From NCBI GenBank assembly GCA_009926615.1, contig RFOM01000031.1:1-41779 (forward strand): a stretch of 41,779 nt of DNA, given 5' to 3'. The DNA comes from Pseudomonadota bacterium. Its GTDB lineage: Bacteria; Bdellovibrionota_B; Oligoflexia; Silvanigrellales; Silvanigrellaceae. The translations under genes were made by a program, and so were the position numbers. Positions within the stretch are counted from its first letter, which is position 1. The number at the start of each line of letters is the position of its first letter. Of this stretch, positions 33,264 to 41,779 are shown piece by piece. Below the pieces are notes generated by a model. It did no database searches and was not told where the DNA came from. It worked only from the letters and a program-made list of their open reading frames with translations.

Positions 33264-33821
33264 TTACCGCGCAACAATATCTTTGCTTAATTCGATTGTC
33301 TGCTCTGTGCTCAAAACAGTCTCGCAGTGAATATCCGGATGAGTGCAGCAGACTGCAGCCGGCACTTTGTCACCCACCCGAAACCTCAGATAGTGAACGG
33401 AACTGATGCGCTGTTCACCGACTTGGCGGTCATCTACAGTCGGCGGAATCATCTGTCCGTCCGACGTTTTCAGAAAAATACATTTCGGAAGTTCAAGCCA
33501 ACGGCTGAGCAATTCGGCACGCCGAACGGGATCGTCTATTTCGATGAGCAGAGTGCAGCCCAATTCTCCCTGTTCGCCGACAAGCTCGTTGTAGGTCGCG
33601 AGTTCGTGAGCAATTTGCCGTTCATCGGCAATCTGCTCCGCTCTCATCATTTCCTGAACCTGATATTTGACGGTATCAAAATTCTCGAACAGAAAAGTCA
33701 GGTGCGGGCCCACGTGTACTCTTCTCATTTGCTTAATCTTTAACATTTTTTCACGTATCGACGGTCTGCTCTTTTCGTATTCGGCGATCGGAAGGATGTC
33801 GCTGCGGCCGACTTTTCTCAT
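33264..33821 (-). CDS. DUF3501 family protein
   Basis: 185 residues, matching DUF3501 along its length: RKVGRSDILPIAEYEKSRPSIREKM at the N-terminus, RRVHVGPHLTFLFENFDTVKYQVQEMMRAEQI, then LLIEIDD. Function is unknown but the family is characteristically encoded with rubrerythrin and a GlpC/HdrB-like Fe-S protein, as here, and is thought to serve oxygen or peroxide response. Start ATG 33821 overlaps the Fe-S gene stop as ATGA. Cysteines at AVCCTHPDIHC near residue 160 could bind a metal. Confidence 0.85.
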   Translation of the reverse strand: MRKVGRSDILPIAEYEKSRPSIREKMLKIKQMRRVHVGPHLTFLFENFDTVKYQVQEMMRAEQIADERQIAHELATYNELVGEQGELGCTLLIEIDDPVRRAELLSRWLELPKCIFLKTSDGQMIPPTVDDRQVGEQRISSVHYLRFRVGDKVPAAVCCTHPDIHCETVLSTEQTIELSKDIVAR

Positions 33822-35182
33822 TCTTTTTTCTCCTTCTGATCTTCGGAAGACGTAAAAGACTCACCCCGATAGGCCTTTGCCAGTATCGTCATGGGATGCA
33901 TCGGTTTCACTCCGGCAAACTGTTTGAATTGAATTGCGGCCAAAGGACAGTCAGTTGCCCAAACCTCGGAATCCGATGCTTTCATGCCGTCAAAAGCCTT
34001 CTTTCCAATCTTTCCCGAGCTTTCGAAACTTTCAACTTTCATGGCGTAAGTTCCGTCGTGGCCGCAGCACTCCATCACCGTTTTGGGCACAACGCCCTGA
34101 ATCTTGCGCAACAAATCACGGCCCTTGAAGCCCACCGCCTGTGCCCGCAAGTGACAGGGGGCATGGTAGCCGACAGAGGAACCGGGGGAGGATTTAAAGT
34201 CGGTGTTGAAACGCTCCTGATCACGAATGGACCACAGAAATTCGCTCGGATCCATTGTTGCAGATGCAACTTTTTGCGCCAGCGGCCGCAATTCGGCAGA
34301 TACAAGTTCGCCATATTCGCGCCGGAACATCATTGAACACGTCGGATTTATCGCAACAACCTTGGCACCGTTGTCCACATATGGTTCAAGCTTCTTCAGG
34401 TTGACTTCTGCCTGCCGGCGCAGACCGTCCAGATCGCCCGACTCCCAGCGCGGCATTCCGCAGCACTGAAGCCCGCGCTCGCACTGCACGCGAACCTTGT
34501 TGCGTTGCATCACCTCGATTGTATCCCGTCCAATTTCAGGTTCGTTGTTCTGCACATAACAGGTCTGGAAAAGAATCACTTCACAGTTCTCTGTTTCAGT
34601 TGAAATGAACCCCTGTGAATCGGCCCAACTCTCGAATGTTGAGTCCGAAAAATCAGGCAGCAGTTTGTCGCGGTGAATGCCCAGAACCTTTTCCATGAAC
34701 CAGCGGTGCAGGGCAACTTTGTTCATTGTGTTCGCCATACCCAGACTCGCGCGCGACAGACTGCCGGCCAGATCAGGATTTCCCAAAAAAGAATCGCGCA
34801 GAGTTCCGCCTTCATCACGATGCCGTTGAGCCTGATAACGGTGGACAAGTTTTGGAAAGTCAAGTTTGAATTCATGGTTGTCGCGCGGCGTATAAGGACA
34901 TTGAACCTCGCAAAGCTTGCACTGAAAGCAGGCATCCATAATTCCGGCAGTTTCAGTTTCGTTCAGCAGAGAGACATCACCTTCATATTTATTGTCCAAA
35001 AGGGAAAATAAATTTGGAAACGAGTCGCAATATTTGAAGCACATGCGGCAGCCGTGACAGATCTCGAACGCGCGGGTGATTTCCTTTTTCAGGGCACCCT
35101 TGTCCCAATACTTGGCTTCACCCGGATCGTAGGAAAGACCGTCAGTTGGAAGATAAGAAATGCGTCCGCCCTGATTGCTCAC
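33818..35182 (-). CDS. GlpC/HdrB-like (4Fe-4S) heterodisulfide-reductase-type oxidoreductase
   Basis: 454 residues from GTG 35182 with GGAGGA four bases before it. Two ferredoxin-type cluster motifs lie at about 42-52 (CHGCRMCFKYC) and 85-96 (CFQCKLCEVQCP), so it can hold two 4Fe-4S clusters. Two CCG domains follow, with CCGMPRWESG and CCGHDGTYAMK as the signature dipeptides, together with PTCSMMFRREY and HAPCHLRAQ. The family (GlpC, HdrD) passes electrons from a donor to quinone or disulfide. In this cluster it probably funnels electrons to rubrerythrin. It overlaps DUF3501 and is separated from rubrerythrin by a terminator. Confidence 0.85.
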   Translation of the reverse strand: MSNQGGRISYLPTDGLSYDPGEAKYWDKGALKKEITRAFEICHGCRMCFKYCDSFPNLFSLLDNKYEGDVSLLNETETAGIMDACFQCKLCEVQCPYTPRDNHEFKLDFPKLVHRYQAQRHRDEGGTLRDSFLGNPDLAGSLSRASLGMANTMNKVALHRWFMEKVLGIHRDKLLPDFSDSTFESWADSQGFISTETENCEVILFQTCYVQNNEPEIGRDTIEVMQRNKVRVQCERGLQCCGMPRWESGDLDGLRRQAEVNLKKLEPYVDNGAKVVAINPTCSMMFRREYGELVSAELRPLAQKVASATMDPSEFLWSIRDQERFNTDFKSSPGSSVGYHAPCHLRAQAVGFKGRDLLRKIQGVVPKTVMECCGHDGTYAMKVESFESSGKIGKKAFDGMKASDSEVWATDCPLAAIQFKQFAGVKPMHPMTILAKAYRGESFTSSEDQKEKKE

Positions 35183-35208
35183 ACATCCTCCGGTGAATTT
35201 GAAGAAAG

Positions 35209-35230
35209 AAAAAAGGCGCCTTGCGGCGCC
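35209..35230 (-). terminator. Terminator between rubrerythrin and the Fe-S oxidoreductase
   Basis: On the minus strand GGCGCC (35230-35225), loop GCAA, GGCGCC (35220-35215) and then six T. A GNRA tetraloop closes a perfect stem. It lies 15 bases past the rubrerythrin stop and 27 bases before the Fe-S start, so it would limit, but not necessarily block, readthrough. Confidence 0.85.
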
Positions 35231-35245
35231 CGTTGTGCTCAAAAC

Positions 35246-35668
35246 TCAGGAGACGGTTTTAAGCATCTGCGCGAAGCGCCCTGCATGAGACTTTTCGGCT
35301 TTGGCCAAAGTTTCAAACCAGTCGGCAATTTCAGGAAAGCCCTCTTCGCGGGCCGTCTTGGCCATGCCGGGGTACATATCCGTATACTCGTGAGTCTCAC
35401 CCTCAATAGATGCCTTGAGATTGAGAACGGTATCGCCCATCGGCAAGCCTGTTGCCGGATCGCCTACTTGTTTCAGGTAATCGAGATGGCCATGAGCATG
35501 TCCGGTTTCGCCTTCGGCGGTTTCACGAAAATTGCTCGCAACTTCAGGATAGCCCTCAACATCGGCAACCTTTGCAAAATAAAGGTATCTGCGGTTTGCC
35601 TGACTTTCGCCTGCAAATGCATCCTTGAGATTCTGATGAGTTTTCGTGCCGTTCAGATTCTTTGCCAT
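35246..35668 (-). CDS. rbr: Rubrerythrin (erythrin type, no rubredoxin domain)
   Basis: 140 residues from ATG 35668 with AAGGAG six bases upstream. A four-helix di-iron protein with glutamates in [47 protein letters not shown] and [12 protein letters not shown]. These give the carboxylate and His ligands expected of a rubrerythrin, which reduces hydrogen peroxide. The C-terminal rubredoxin-type FeS4 domain is missing, so it needs a separate electron donor, for which the Fe-S oxidoreductase next door is the obvious candidate. Cytoplasmic. Confidence 0.88.
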   Translation of the reverse strand: MAKNLNGTKTHQNLKDAFAGESQANRRYLYFAKVADVEGYPEVASNFRETAEGETGHAHGHLDYLKQVGDPATGLPMGDTVLNLKASIEGETHEYTDMYPGMAKTAREEGFPEIADWFETLAKAEKSHAGRFAQMLKTVS

Positions 35669-35790
35669 GGTCGTCTCCTTATGTGGCAGAGTAAACAACT
35701 ATCGGAACCAAGAGTCTACTTCACTGATCATTCAAACGGCAATGACCGGCAAATGACGACGGGGAAAATATCGCCGTAAAAATAATTTTC

Positions 35791-37941
35791 TTATCCGCGT
35801 CTGAGCATAATCAGAGTCATGTCATCCTCATTGGAAGGATCCTTCATAAAAGCTCTCTTGTTTTCATGAAGCGTCCGCATCAGCAGCAGCTCAGGCTGAG
35901 ATGCATTTCCGGAGGCAATCTTTTTCTTGAGCTGGCCGGCCCATGCAAGAACAGTTGCACCAACGGGTACGATGCCGTCAGAATAAATCACCAGCATGTC
36001 ATCATCGGAAATAGATTCTGTCCTTGGAACCCATTTTGCTTCGCCTATAAGTTCACCGCCCAGACGCTCTCCTGCGGTTGTCACGTAGCGCAGCGCCTTC
36101 GGACCGATGATGAGTGCTCCCGGATGTCCGGCTGAAGTCAGTGTTACTTCCTTCGCATAAGGATCAATCAATGCGATCATGGAAGTGCAGTTTTCGTTCT
36201 TGCGCAGGGCTGAAAGACCTTCGTGAATTTTCACGGGAGCGCTGCAAAGAATTTTTTCCCGCGATTGTTTGTCTTCCGGAAAATCAAGTTGTCCGAGCAT
36301 CGAACACCAAAGACTCCAGTGAGAGCAAATCACACTTGTCGAAAGAGAAGAACCGACACCGTGGCCTGTCACATCCGCAAGGCAAACAGCCAGCAGTTTT
36401 CTGCCATCCCTGAATTCCACTTCACGGATATCGAACCAGTCGCCGGCGAGTGCCTCGGCAGGATGGTATATGGCGCGCCATTTCCAATAGTCGCCTTTGA
36501 ATCTCTTGTCGGGCAACATTCGTGCCTGAACGTCACGGCCGACCATAAGTTCCTTTTCGATAACCGCCTTCTCTGCCATTTCGTGGCCAAAAGTCAGCAT
36601 CCTTTTTGCAATCGAGCCAACCTCAAGAAGGCCGGCAGTCAACAGCGCCGGCATGAGCATCATGTGCCGCCAGTCGAGCGGGTCGACAAAAACATTTGTT
36701 CCGGTCAGACTGCCGCTCAGCTCTGAAAGGTTAACGCTTCCTGAGATCAAAAATGTTGCAGCAGCCAAGCCCAGCTGTACCGCAACAAGAGTCTTTGAAA
36801 GAGCCAAATCGCTCTCAGGCTTTGCTGATTCCGTGGCATTGCTCTTTCGCATCAGAAGGTTTTTTAAGGCCGGAAAGACTGCGGCAGCAAGCAAGACCAG
36901 AGACAGCACAGAGCCGATGGAATCGATCCAAAGTGAAGATCGCACCTGATAGTTGGAATCCAGATAATGCCCGCCGTAGGCCAGCAAAGCACAGACTGAC
37001 GTGAACACAACCCGATGCCACGTTTTAATTTTTTTGAAAGACAGACCGACAAGCTTTTCAACAAACATCAGCAGCAGTGCGAGTGATGCGCCCAGACCTG
37101 CGTACGCTGCAAAAACTTGAAGTTTAGACAAGGGAGCGCTTTCCCCGAGAAACATAATATATGAAAAAATTGCACGGCAGGCACCGAAAAGAGCAAGCAA
37201 AAACATAGTTGAACTGTGGTCCAGAACGCTCGCAATCGCACTCATCACAAGCGGCACACCGACCAAGAACTGTTTGGACAGAGCTGCAGCACCGGTCTGC
37301 AGCTCAAAGAGGCTCAAGTACTCGCGCGCCGACTCGGGCTTGGCCAGAACCACCGGCAAATCAAGCGGACCGAAGCGCGCAAATGGCTTGTAATTGATGA
37401 TCATCTCAACTTTGCCTGCAGTCTTGAGCTGGTTGAGAGTGAGGCCGAAGCTGGAATCTGTGACATGCCCGTAAGTGGAAACTCCTGACATATTGGAACC
37501 GAAAAATGTTGCCCGATGTGAGTTTCGCGGGATGAGCAGCATCCATTCCGATGATGTGCTCAGAATTTCTTTTTCCTGTTCCGAAAATTCATGAGTCAGA
37601 AAAACAGTGTTTGCAGGCTTGGAGTATTGCTGTTCTTTGTGCTTGAAATTTAGGGTCGGGTTGTTGAATTGGCCCAGCGGCAAAACCACCTTGTCTCCCT
37701 GTCTGAGCGAATCTTCGGCGCAATCGGCGGATGTCGTGGCCCCCTTGCCGTAAAAGCAAAAGTGAAAAACAGCGTCCCAGTTTTTTATCTCGATGATGCT
37801 TTTTTTCTCCAAAAGATCTCTTTGCTTTGAGGAAACATCATGAGCCGCTTTTTGGTGTGCGAGAATTTTCCAAAAGATAAAGACAGAAAGGGAAAGGGAA
37901 ACTGCAATGAGAATCTTTTTCTGCCAATTTGGTACCTGCAT
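35791..37941 (-). CDS. Membrane SpoIIE-type PP2C serine phosphatase
   Basis: About 716 residues. TM near 9-30, a periplasmic region of about 200 residues with beta character (resembling 7TMR-DISM sensors), then six or seven TMs (about 250-430) and a cytoplasmic SpoIIE/PP2C domain starting near 480. Motifs include AGDWFDI (near 500), LADVTGHGVGSSL, SAGHPGALII, LVIYSDGIVPVG and NEDDMTLIML, so the metal-binding aspartates are present. It should dephosphorylate a serine in an anti-anti-sigma (STAS) protein, but no such partner is seen here. The start is uncertain: ATG 37941 has GAGGG close by, but ATG 38040 is in frame and would add 33 residues. Confidence 0.83.
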   Translation of the reverse strand: MQVPNWQKKILIAVSLSLSVFIFWKILAHQKAAHDVSSKQRDLLEKKSIIEIKNWDAVFHFCFYGKGATTSADCAEDSLRQGDKVVLPLGQFNNPTLNFKHKEQQYSKPANTVFLTHEFSEQEKEILSTSSEWMLLIPRNSHRATFFGSNMSGVSTYGHVTDSSFGLTLNQLKTAGKVEMIINYKPFARFGPLDLPVVLAKPESAREYLSLFELQTGAAALSKQFLVGVPLVMSAIASVLDHSSTMFLLALFGACRAIFSYIMFLGESAPLSKLQVFAAYAGLGASLALLLMFVEKLVGLSFKKIKTWHRVVFTSVCALLAYGGHYLDSNYQVRSSLWIDSIGSVLSLVLLAAAVFPALKNLLMRKSNATESAKPESDLALSKTLVAVQLGLAAATFLISGSVNLSELSGSLTGTNVFVDPLDWRHMMLMPALLTAGLLEVGSIAKRMLTFGHEMAEKAVIEKELMVGRDVQARMLPDKRFKGDYWKWRAIYHPAEALAGDWFDIREVEFRDGRKLLAVCLADVTGHGVGSSLSTSVICSHWSLWCSMLGQLDFPEDKQSREKILCSAPVKIHEGLSALRKNENCTSMIALIDPYAKEVTLTSAGHPGALIIGPKALRYVTTAGERLGGELIGEAKWVPRTESISDDDMLVIYSDGIVPVGATVLAWAGQLKKKIASGNASQPELLLMRTLHENKRAFMKDPSNEDDMTLIMLRRG

Positions 37942-38118
37942 TTTTCCCTCGGAATCGGGTAAATATTTTGTCAGCCTGTTGAGGAGTTCTGCGCTCAAAT
38001 TATAACGCTCGGGCAGCCGCCTTTCGAAGATACGTGCCATTAATTTGAATCCCTGATTTGGCTTGTCCCGCAATGAAGGATAGAACAGCGTAAAGACAGC
38101 TGATTGAAGGAGCAGCCG

Positions 38119-39081
38119 GTGCAAATCTCCTATGCCGACCTTAAAAAGGCGGCTGAAAGAATAAAGCCGTTCATTCACAGAACGCCGGTTGTCACGTCAT
38201 CGGCGATTAACCGACTGGCGGGTCGGGATGTGTTTTTTAAGTGCGAAAACCTGCAAAAAGTCGGGGCGTTCAAATTTCGCGGCGCCTGCAATGCTGTATT
38301 TTCATTGACTGACGAACAGGCGTCCAAAGGCGTGGTCGCTCACTCTTCAGGTAACCACGCGCAGGCTCTTGCTTTGGCCGCGAAGATGAGAGGAATACCG
38401 GCATACATCGTCATGCCGGACAACGCTCCGTCCGTGAAGAAGGCGGCTGTTGCGGACTATGGCGGAATCATAACTTTCTGCGAGCCGACACTTGTGGCAC
38501 GCGAAACAACCCAGTCTGAAATTGTCGCGAGAACCGGTGCACACATTGTCCATCCTTACGACGATGTGCGGATCATTGCCGGTCAATCCACCGCAGCCCT
38601 CGAACTGCTTGAAGATTATCCCGAACTCGATCTCATTCTTGCCCCGGTCGGGGGCGGGGGGCTTTTGAGCGGAACTGCACTTGCAGCCGCATATGCGTCC
38701 AAGAATGCAAAGGTGATCGGGGCGGAACCCTGCAATGCCGACGACGCTTTTCGTTCATTCAACGCGGGTTTTATTATTCCGTCGCAGTCGCCGCAGACAA
38801 TTGCCGACGGGCTGCTCACTTCTCTTGGAGAGACGAATTTCCCTGTCATCCGCGAATTTGTGGGTGCTATTGTCACTGTCAGCGAAGAATCGATTATCGC
38901 AGCTATGAGACTCTTCTGGGAACGCTGCAAACTGGTGATTGAGCCGTCTGCCGCAGTACCGCTGGCTGCTGTTCTTGACGGAAAAATTGATCACTCGTTC
39001 CGTAAAGTCGGCATTATTGTTTCCGGAGGCAATGTTGATCTCGATGGCCTGCCGTGGCAAGCGGACGTCCCAAAAACATAA
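38119..39081 (+). CDS. PLP-dependent serine/threonine dehydratase or racemase family
   Basis: 320 residues from GTG 38119 with AAGGAG six bases upstream. Fold-type II PLP enzyme: Lys52 in GAFKFRGACN binds PLP, SSGNHAQ (76-82) contacts the substrate carboxylate, GGGGLLSG (178-185) holds the phosphate, and a late SGGN also fits the family. There is no ACT regulatory domain. Length and FKFRGA are closest to catabolic threonine dehydratase, serine racemase and hydroxyaspartate dehydratase; substrate cannot be decided from sequence. It is divergent from the phosphatase with about 180 bases between starts. Confidence 0.88.
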   Translation: MQISYADLKKAAERIKPFIHRTPVVTSSAINRLAGRDVFFKCENLQKVGAFKFRGACNAVFSLTDEQASKGVVAHSSGNHAQALALAAKMRGIPAYIVMPDNAPSVKKAAVADYGGIITFCEPTLVARETTQSEIVARTGAHIVHPYDDVRIIAGQSTAALELLEDYPELDLILAPVGGGGLLSGTALAAAYASKNAKVIGAEPCNADDAFRSFNAGFIIPSQSPQTIADGLLTSLGETNFPVIREFVGAIVTVSEESIIAAMRLFWERCKLVIEPSAAVPLAAVLDGKIDHSFRKVGIIVSGGNVDLDGLPWQADVPKT

Positions 39082-39092
39082 GGACGCAGCTG

Positions 39093-40352
39093 TCAGTGAA
39101 AAAGTGCCGGCACAGACGCGCCGGACGGGACAATCTCAGGAAAGACAGTCTTCAGGCTGACATCAGGCACAACCGACCTGAGGCATTCAATCAAAATCAG
39201 TCGTACGTCCGTTGTCACGGCCAAATCCGACCTTTCAAACAACTGTTCGTTCGAAAGACCGGACCACTGACCGAGAACCTGCCCGCCGCGCACTTTTGGC
39301 CCGACAACCGCCACAACGTTGCCGTGACCGTGATCCGTGCCGCGATTGCCGTTCTCCTTCAGCCTTCTTCCAAATTCACTCATAAATACGGTCGTAACCC
39401 ACGCATTGCCGGACGCAAGGCATTGCTGTTGAAAATCAGCGGCAGCAGCTGAAAGCTGACCAAGCTGCTTGGCAAAATATCCGTCTCCGGTGTTGCCTTG
39501 TTGTCTGTGAGTGTCCCAGCCGCCGATATCAAGAGTGAGAACCTGTAACTTGGGATCCTTTTGAAGAAGCTGCGCGGCAATTGAAAATTTTTGCCCAATC
39601 TCTCCTCCCGTACTCTGTTCCTGATTCTCGGCGGGCTTCCCCTTCAGCGAGAGTTCTTCCAGCTCATCAAGCATATTGAGTGCAGACAACCCGTAAGTGC
39701 CGTCCGCTCCCTGCTGACCGTACAGCCGCCGCAATGCATTCCTGAGTTGACTTTGAGGTTCTGCCGCTCCGGTGAGTCCCAATCCGCGCAGGCGGTTGTA
39801 CGCCATAATATCGGCAGCACCCTTGAGAGAGGTTGGCCGCAAAGGGCCGATAACAGCAGCTTTCAAGGGATGCTGCTGCAAAAAGCGTGTGAGCCATCCG
39901 CGGCTGTCTGCACCGGAACGACTGGCACCAAGTTCCATCAGAACCTGCGCGGCAAAATGACTTCTGGACGGGACCGGCAGACCGCAGCTTTGCCAGAGGG
40001 CAAGACGTTTTTGTCCGTAGAGATCAAAAAGGGGCTTGGCTGCTGCATTCATCCCGAAACGCTCATCAAGCTTCAAACTTGCATGCGGGCCGCTCAGGGG
40101 TAGCGCGAGAGTCGGCCGCGCAGCATCGTAAAAAACTCTGTCCTGACCCTGCGTCGGACACACAAAACTCAGGCCGTCGAATCCTCCGCGCAGAAATACA
40201 ACGACCAGCACATTTCTGTTCTTTTCAACCAAGTCGGCACTTGCCTGAAAGACGGGCCATTCGCCTTTAAAAAGAGAATCCAAAAGAACAACAGACGACA
40301 GTCCCCCTGCGGCCCCGAGAAGCAACTCTCTTCTGTTGACAGGACGAGTCAT
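39093..40352 (-). CDS. DUF1501 secreted protein
   Basis: 419 residues. Starts MTRPVNRRELLLG, a twin-arginine-like motif before a hydrophobic core, so it is probably exported folded by Tat. The body matches DUF1501: VVVFLRGGFDGLS, GMNAAAKPLFDLYGQ, RSHFAAQVLME, LDIGGWDTHRQQ, TVFMSEFGRR..., TDHGHGNV. These Asp/His motifs are reminiscent of the alkaline-phosphatase fold, so a hydrolase is plausible, but no activity is established. Follows the DUF1800 gene by 7 bases, the usual order for these families. ATG 40352 has GAGGTAGG upstream. Confidence 0.88.
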   Translation of the reverse strand: MTRPVNRRELLLGAAGGLSSVVLLDSLFKGEWPVFQASADLVEKNRNVLVVVFLRGGFDGLSFVCPTQGQDRVFYDAARPTLALPLSGPHASLKLDERFGMNAAAKPLFDLYGQKRLALWQSCGLPVPSRSHFAAQVLMELGASRSGADSRGWLTRFLQQHPLKAAVIGPLRPTSLKGAADIMAYNRLRGLGLTGAAEPQSQLRNALRRLYGQQGADGTYGLSALNMLDELEELSLKGKPAENQEQSTGGEIGQKFSIAAQLLQKDPKLQVLTLDIGGWDTHRQQGNTGDGYFAKQLGQLSAAAADFQQQCLASGNAWVTTVFMSEFGRRLKENGNRGTDHGHGNVVAVVGPKVRGGQVLGQWSGLSNEQLFERSDLAVTTDVRLILIECLRSVVPDVSLKTVFPEIVPSGASVPALFH

Positions 40353-40359
40353 TGTTTAC

Positions 40360-41779
40360 CTACCTCAATTGAAACGCAGGACTCATAACCAGAAGCTCAA
40401 CAACACGATCGACCCTCTCGGAGAGCAACTGCTCAGGCAATGCAATGTCTGACCGACGACCGCCGGATGCACGCTCAATCAGCAGCAATCGCAGCGTTTT
40501 GTCCATACGCGGACCCAAAAAGCGCGATGAAAGCTCATCTGCAATCTGTTCCGGAGTCGGTCTTTCTGCCGGAATGAGGCGCTTAAGACTGCCTTTGTCG
40601 ATTTCGCTGAAGATCAATTGCTGAGCGGCACGCCAGCGTTCAATCAAACTCTGCGGAGACTGCCACGGTGAAGCGTCATCGGGCGGACCGTCGGGCGTCT
40701 TCCAGCCGAACAGACGCTGTCCCGCCTTGTTTGCTCCGGAAACAAATTTGTCCGATGGCTCAAACGACTCTGCAGTCACTCGAATAATGCTTGCCAAATA
40801 ATCCACGGGACGTTTGAACTTCTTGGACTGTTTTGAAAGGTATTCTTCCGAACCGAGAATGTCCGACAGGGTGTCGCGGATTTGAGTCGGCGAATCCTTT
40901 CTCGACAAAAACGCCTCGGACATTTTTTGGACAAAGGCCGGCGAGGGATTGTCGGACGTGAATTTTCGGCAAAGCTTGCCAACAATGAACCGCGCCGTTC
41001 CGATGTGACTGCACAGGGCATCCAAAACATCATCCCCGTCCTTCATGGGCGGCTGATGCTCTCCGAACCGGCGGCCCAATACAATTTTTTGAAAGCGGTC
41101 GTGCCAAACATCAGAATAGTGAAACAGTCCGGTATTCAACTTCAGGCCGTAGCTGCCGTCTTCAATTCGCCAGCCCGTAAATGCACGCGCTGCTTCATAA
41201 ACATCGCCGTCGACGTAGCCCGCCGGATTTTTGTTTTTGTCCAAAGGAACCTTGTCGCGATCGAGGGTTCCAAAATAATTTTCTGCACCGAGAGTGTGAA
41301 GCTCAAAGAGTTCACGTGCAAAATTCTCGTTCGGATTTCCACTCTGATTGTAGGCGTTATCAAGGTAGACAAGCATCGCCGGATTCCGGCAGACAAGTCC
41401 CAGCAGCCGGCGAAAATTGCCAAGCGCGTTCGGACGGATAACATCCCTGTTCAGCGCTGCAAACCCCGGTGCAATGCGTCCTTCATATGCGTAAACATTG
41501 AAATGGTCATGCCAAAACTCAACCATTCGCTCGTAAATCTGAAACCAGCTGTATGTCATGCGCAGCCATGAAGCCTGTTCCAGATCCAGCACAGGCTCAA
41601 GAGCGACTTCTCGGCGGGCCTTGCGTGTCTTTTTTTCCTGTTCGGCCGTCATGTTCATCGGAGCTTCACGTCCGGAAAGCTGTGCCGTTTTGCGGCTCGC
41701 CAGAAAGTGATTTGTCCACAGATCAGTGAGACTCAGTTTTAATGTTTTGAGTTGAAGTTTTTCAATCCGGTTTTCAGTT
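40360..41779 (-). CDS. DUF1800 protein, 5' end outside window
   Basis: The frame is open from the window edge (41779) to the stop at 40360, about 473 residues; the in-frame ATG at 41658 lies inside the gene, as residues upstream (LSLTDLWTNHFLAS) continue the family. It matches DUF1800: VEFWHDHFNV, GNFRRLLGLVCRNPAMLVYLDN, NENFARELFELHTLG, EAARAFTGW, VGKLCRKFTSDNPS and ASPWQSPQSLIERW. The family is secreted and paired with DUF1501; its function is unknown. It reads into the DUF1501 gene 7 bases later. The signal peptide, if any, is outside the window. Confidence 0.85.
   Translation of the reverse strand, partial: TENRIEKLQLKTLKLSLTDLWTNHFLASRKTAQLSGREAPMNMTAEQEKKTRKARREVALEPVLDLEQASWLRMTYSWFQIYERMVEFWHDHFNVYAYEGRIAPGFAALNRDVIRPNALGNFRRLLGLVCRNPAMLVYLDNAYNQSGNPNENFARELFELHTLGAENYFGTLDRDKVPLDKNKNPAGYVDGDVYEAARAFTGWRIEDGSYGLKLNTGLFHYSDVWHDRFQKIVLGRRFGEHQPPMKDGDDVLDALCSHIGTARFIVGKLCRKFTSDNPSPAFVQKMSEAFLSRKDSPTQIRDTLSDILGSEEYLSKQSKKFKRPVDYLASIIRVTAESFEPSDKFVSGANKAGQRLFGWKTPDGPPDDASPWQSPQSLIERWRAAQQLIFSEIDKGSLKRLIPAERPTPEQIADELSSRFLGPRMDKTLRLLLIERASGGRRSDIALPEQLLSERVDRVVELLVMSPAFQLR

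Noticed and set aside
41656..41658. ATG taken as the true start of the DUF1800 gene
   Set aside because: The frame stays open to the window edge with family-like sequence, so this Met is internal and the gene is partial.

Overview
The window is dense, protein-coding DNA of about 50 % GC, on both strands, with no rRNA, tRNA, CRISPR array, insertion sequence or integrase that I can see. It looks like the chromosome of a Gram-negative bacterium with a complex outer membrane. Eight genes carry lipobox signal peptides. There is also a TolC-type channel, an LpxR-type lipid A deacylase, several barrel-like outer-membrane proteins, a solitary Dam-like methylase and HAMP-only membrane proteins of a kind seen in 'delta-proteobacterial' genomes. 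My best guess is Bdellovibrionota/Oligoflexia or a relative. This rests on gene content and style only and is not proven.

Layout. 1-333: end of a lipoprotein gene (-). 552-3292: a type IIC (Na+/K+-ATPase-like) P-type ATPase, split by a -1 frame change at a run of nine A. 3435-6145: an apparent operon of a secreted class 3 lipase, a DUF692/MNIO iron oxidase and a DUF2063-like partner, closed by a strong terminator. 6483-7859: UMF1-family MFS transporter, convergent with a 1146-residue secreted protein of unknown function (7856-11296). 11499-15139: small exported protein, HAMP-only membrane protein, Dam methylase and an unknown cytoplasmic protein. 15197-20703: two paralogous lipoproteins flank a DUF486 membrane protein and a di-haem lipoprotein cytochrome. 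20782-24755: lipoprotein pair divergent from a membrane-anchored subtilase and its lipoprotein neighbour. 24810-28305: tightly overlapped operon of TolC-like channel, barrel-like protein and lipoprotein. 28482-31874: coiled-coil exported protein, second HAMP-only protein, LpxR-like deacylase and a small barrel-like protein. 31898-35668: rubrerythrin, GlpC/HdrB-like Fe-S oxidoreductase, DUF3501 and an apolipoprotein N-acyltransferase-like enzyme. 35791-39081: SpoIIE-type phosphatase divergent from a serine/threonine dehydratase-type PLP enzyme. 39093-41779: DUF1501 and DUF1800 pair, the latter running off the window.

How the genes may work together. Much of the window serves the envelope: lipoproteins, their possible N-acylation (Lnt-like), lipid A trimming (LpxR-like), outer-membrane export (TolC-like) and extracytoplasmic proteolysis and lipolysis. 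A second theme is redox and metal chemistry: the MNIO pair, the cytochrome lipoprotein, and rubrerythrin with its Fe-S oxidoreductase.

The points most worth following are (1) the candidate programmed -1 frameshift in the ATPase, with slippery A-run, 9-nt spacer and a hairpin holding the zero-frame stop; (2) the lipase-MNIO-DUF2063 operon, which lacks a recognisable precursor peptide; (3) a perfect 18-bp palindrome filling the spacer of a promoter in front of one of the paired lipoproteins; and (4) the TolC-like/barrel/lipoprotein operon with no inner-membrane pump.
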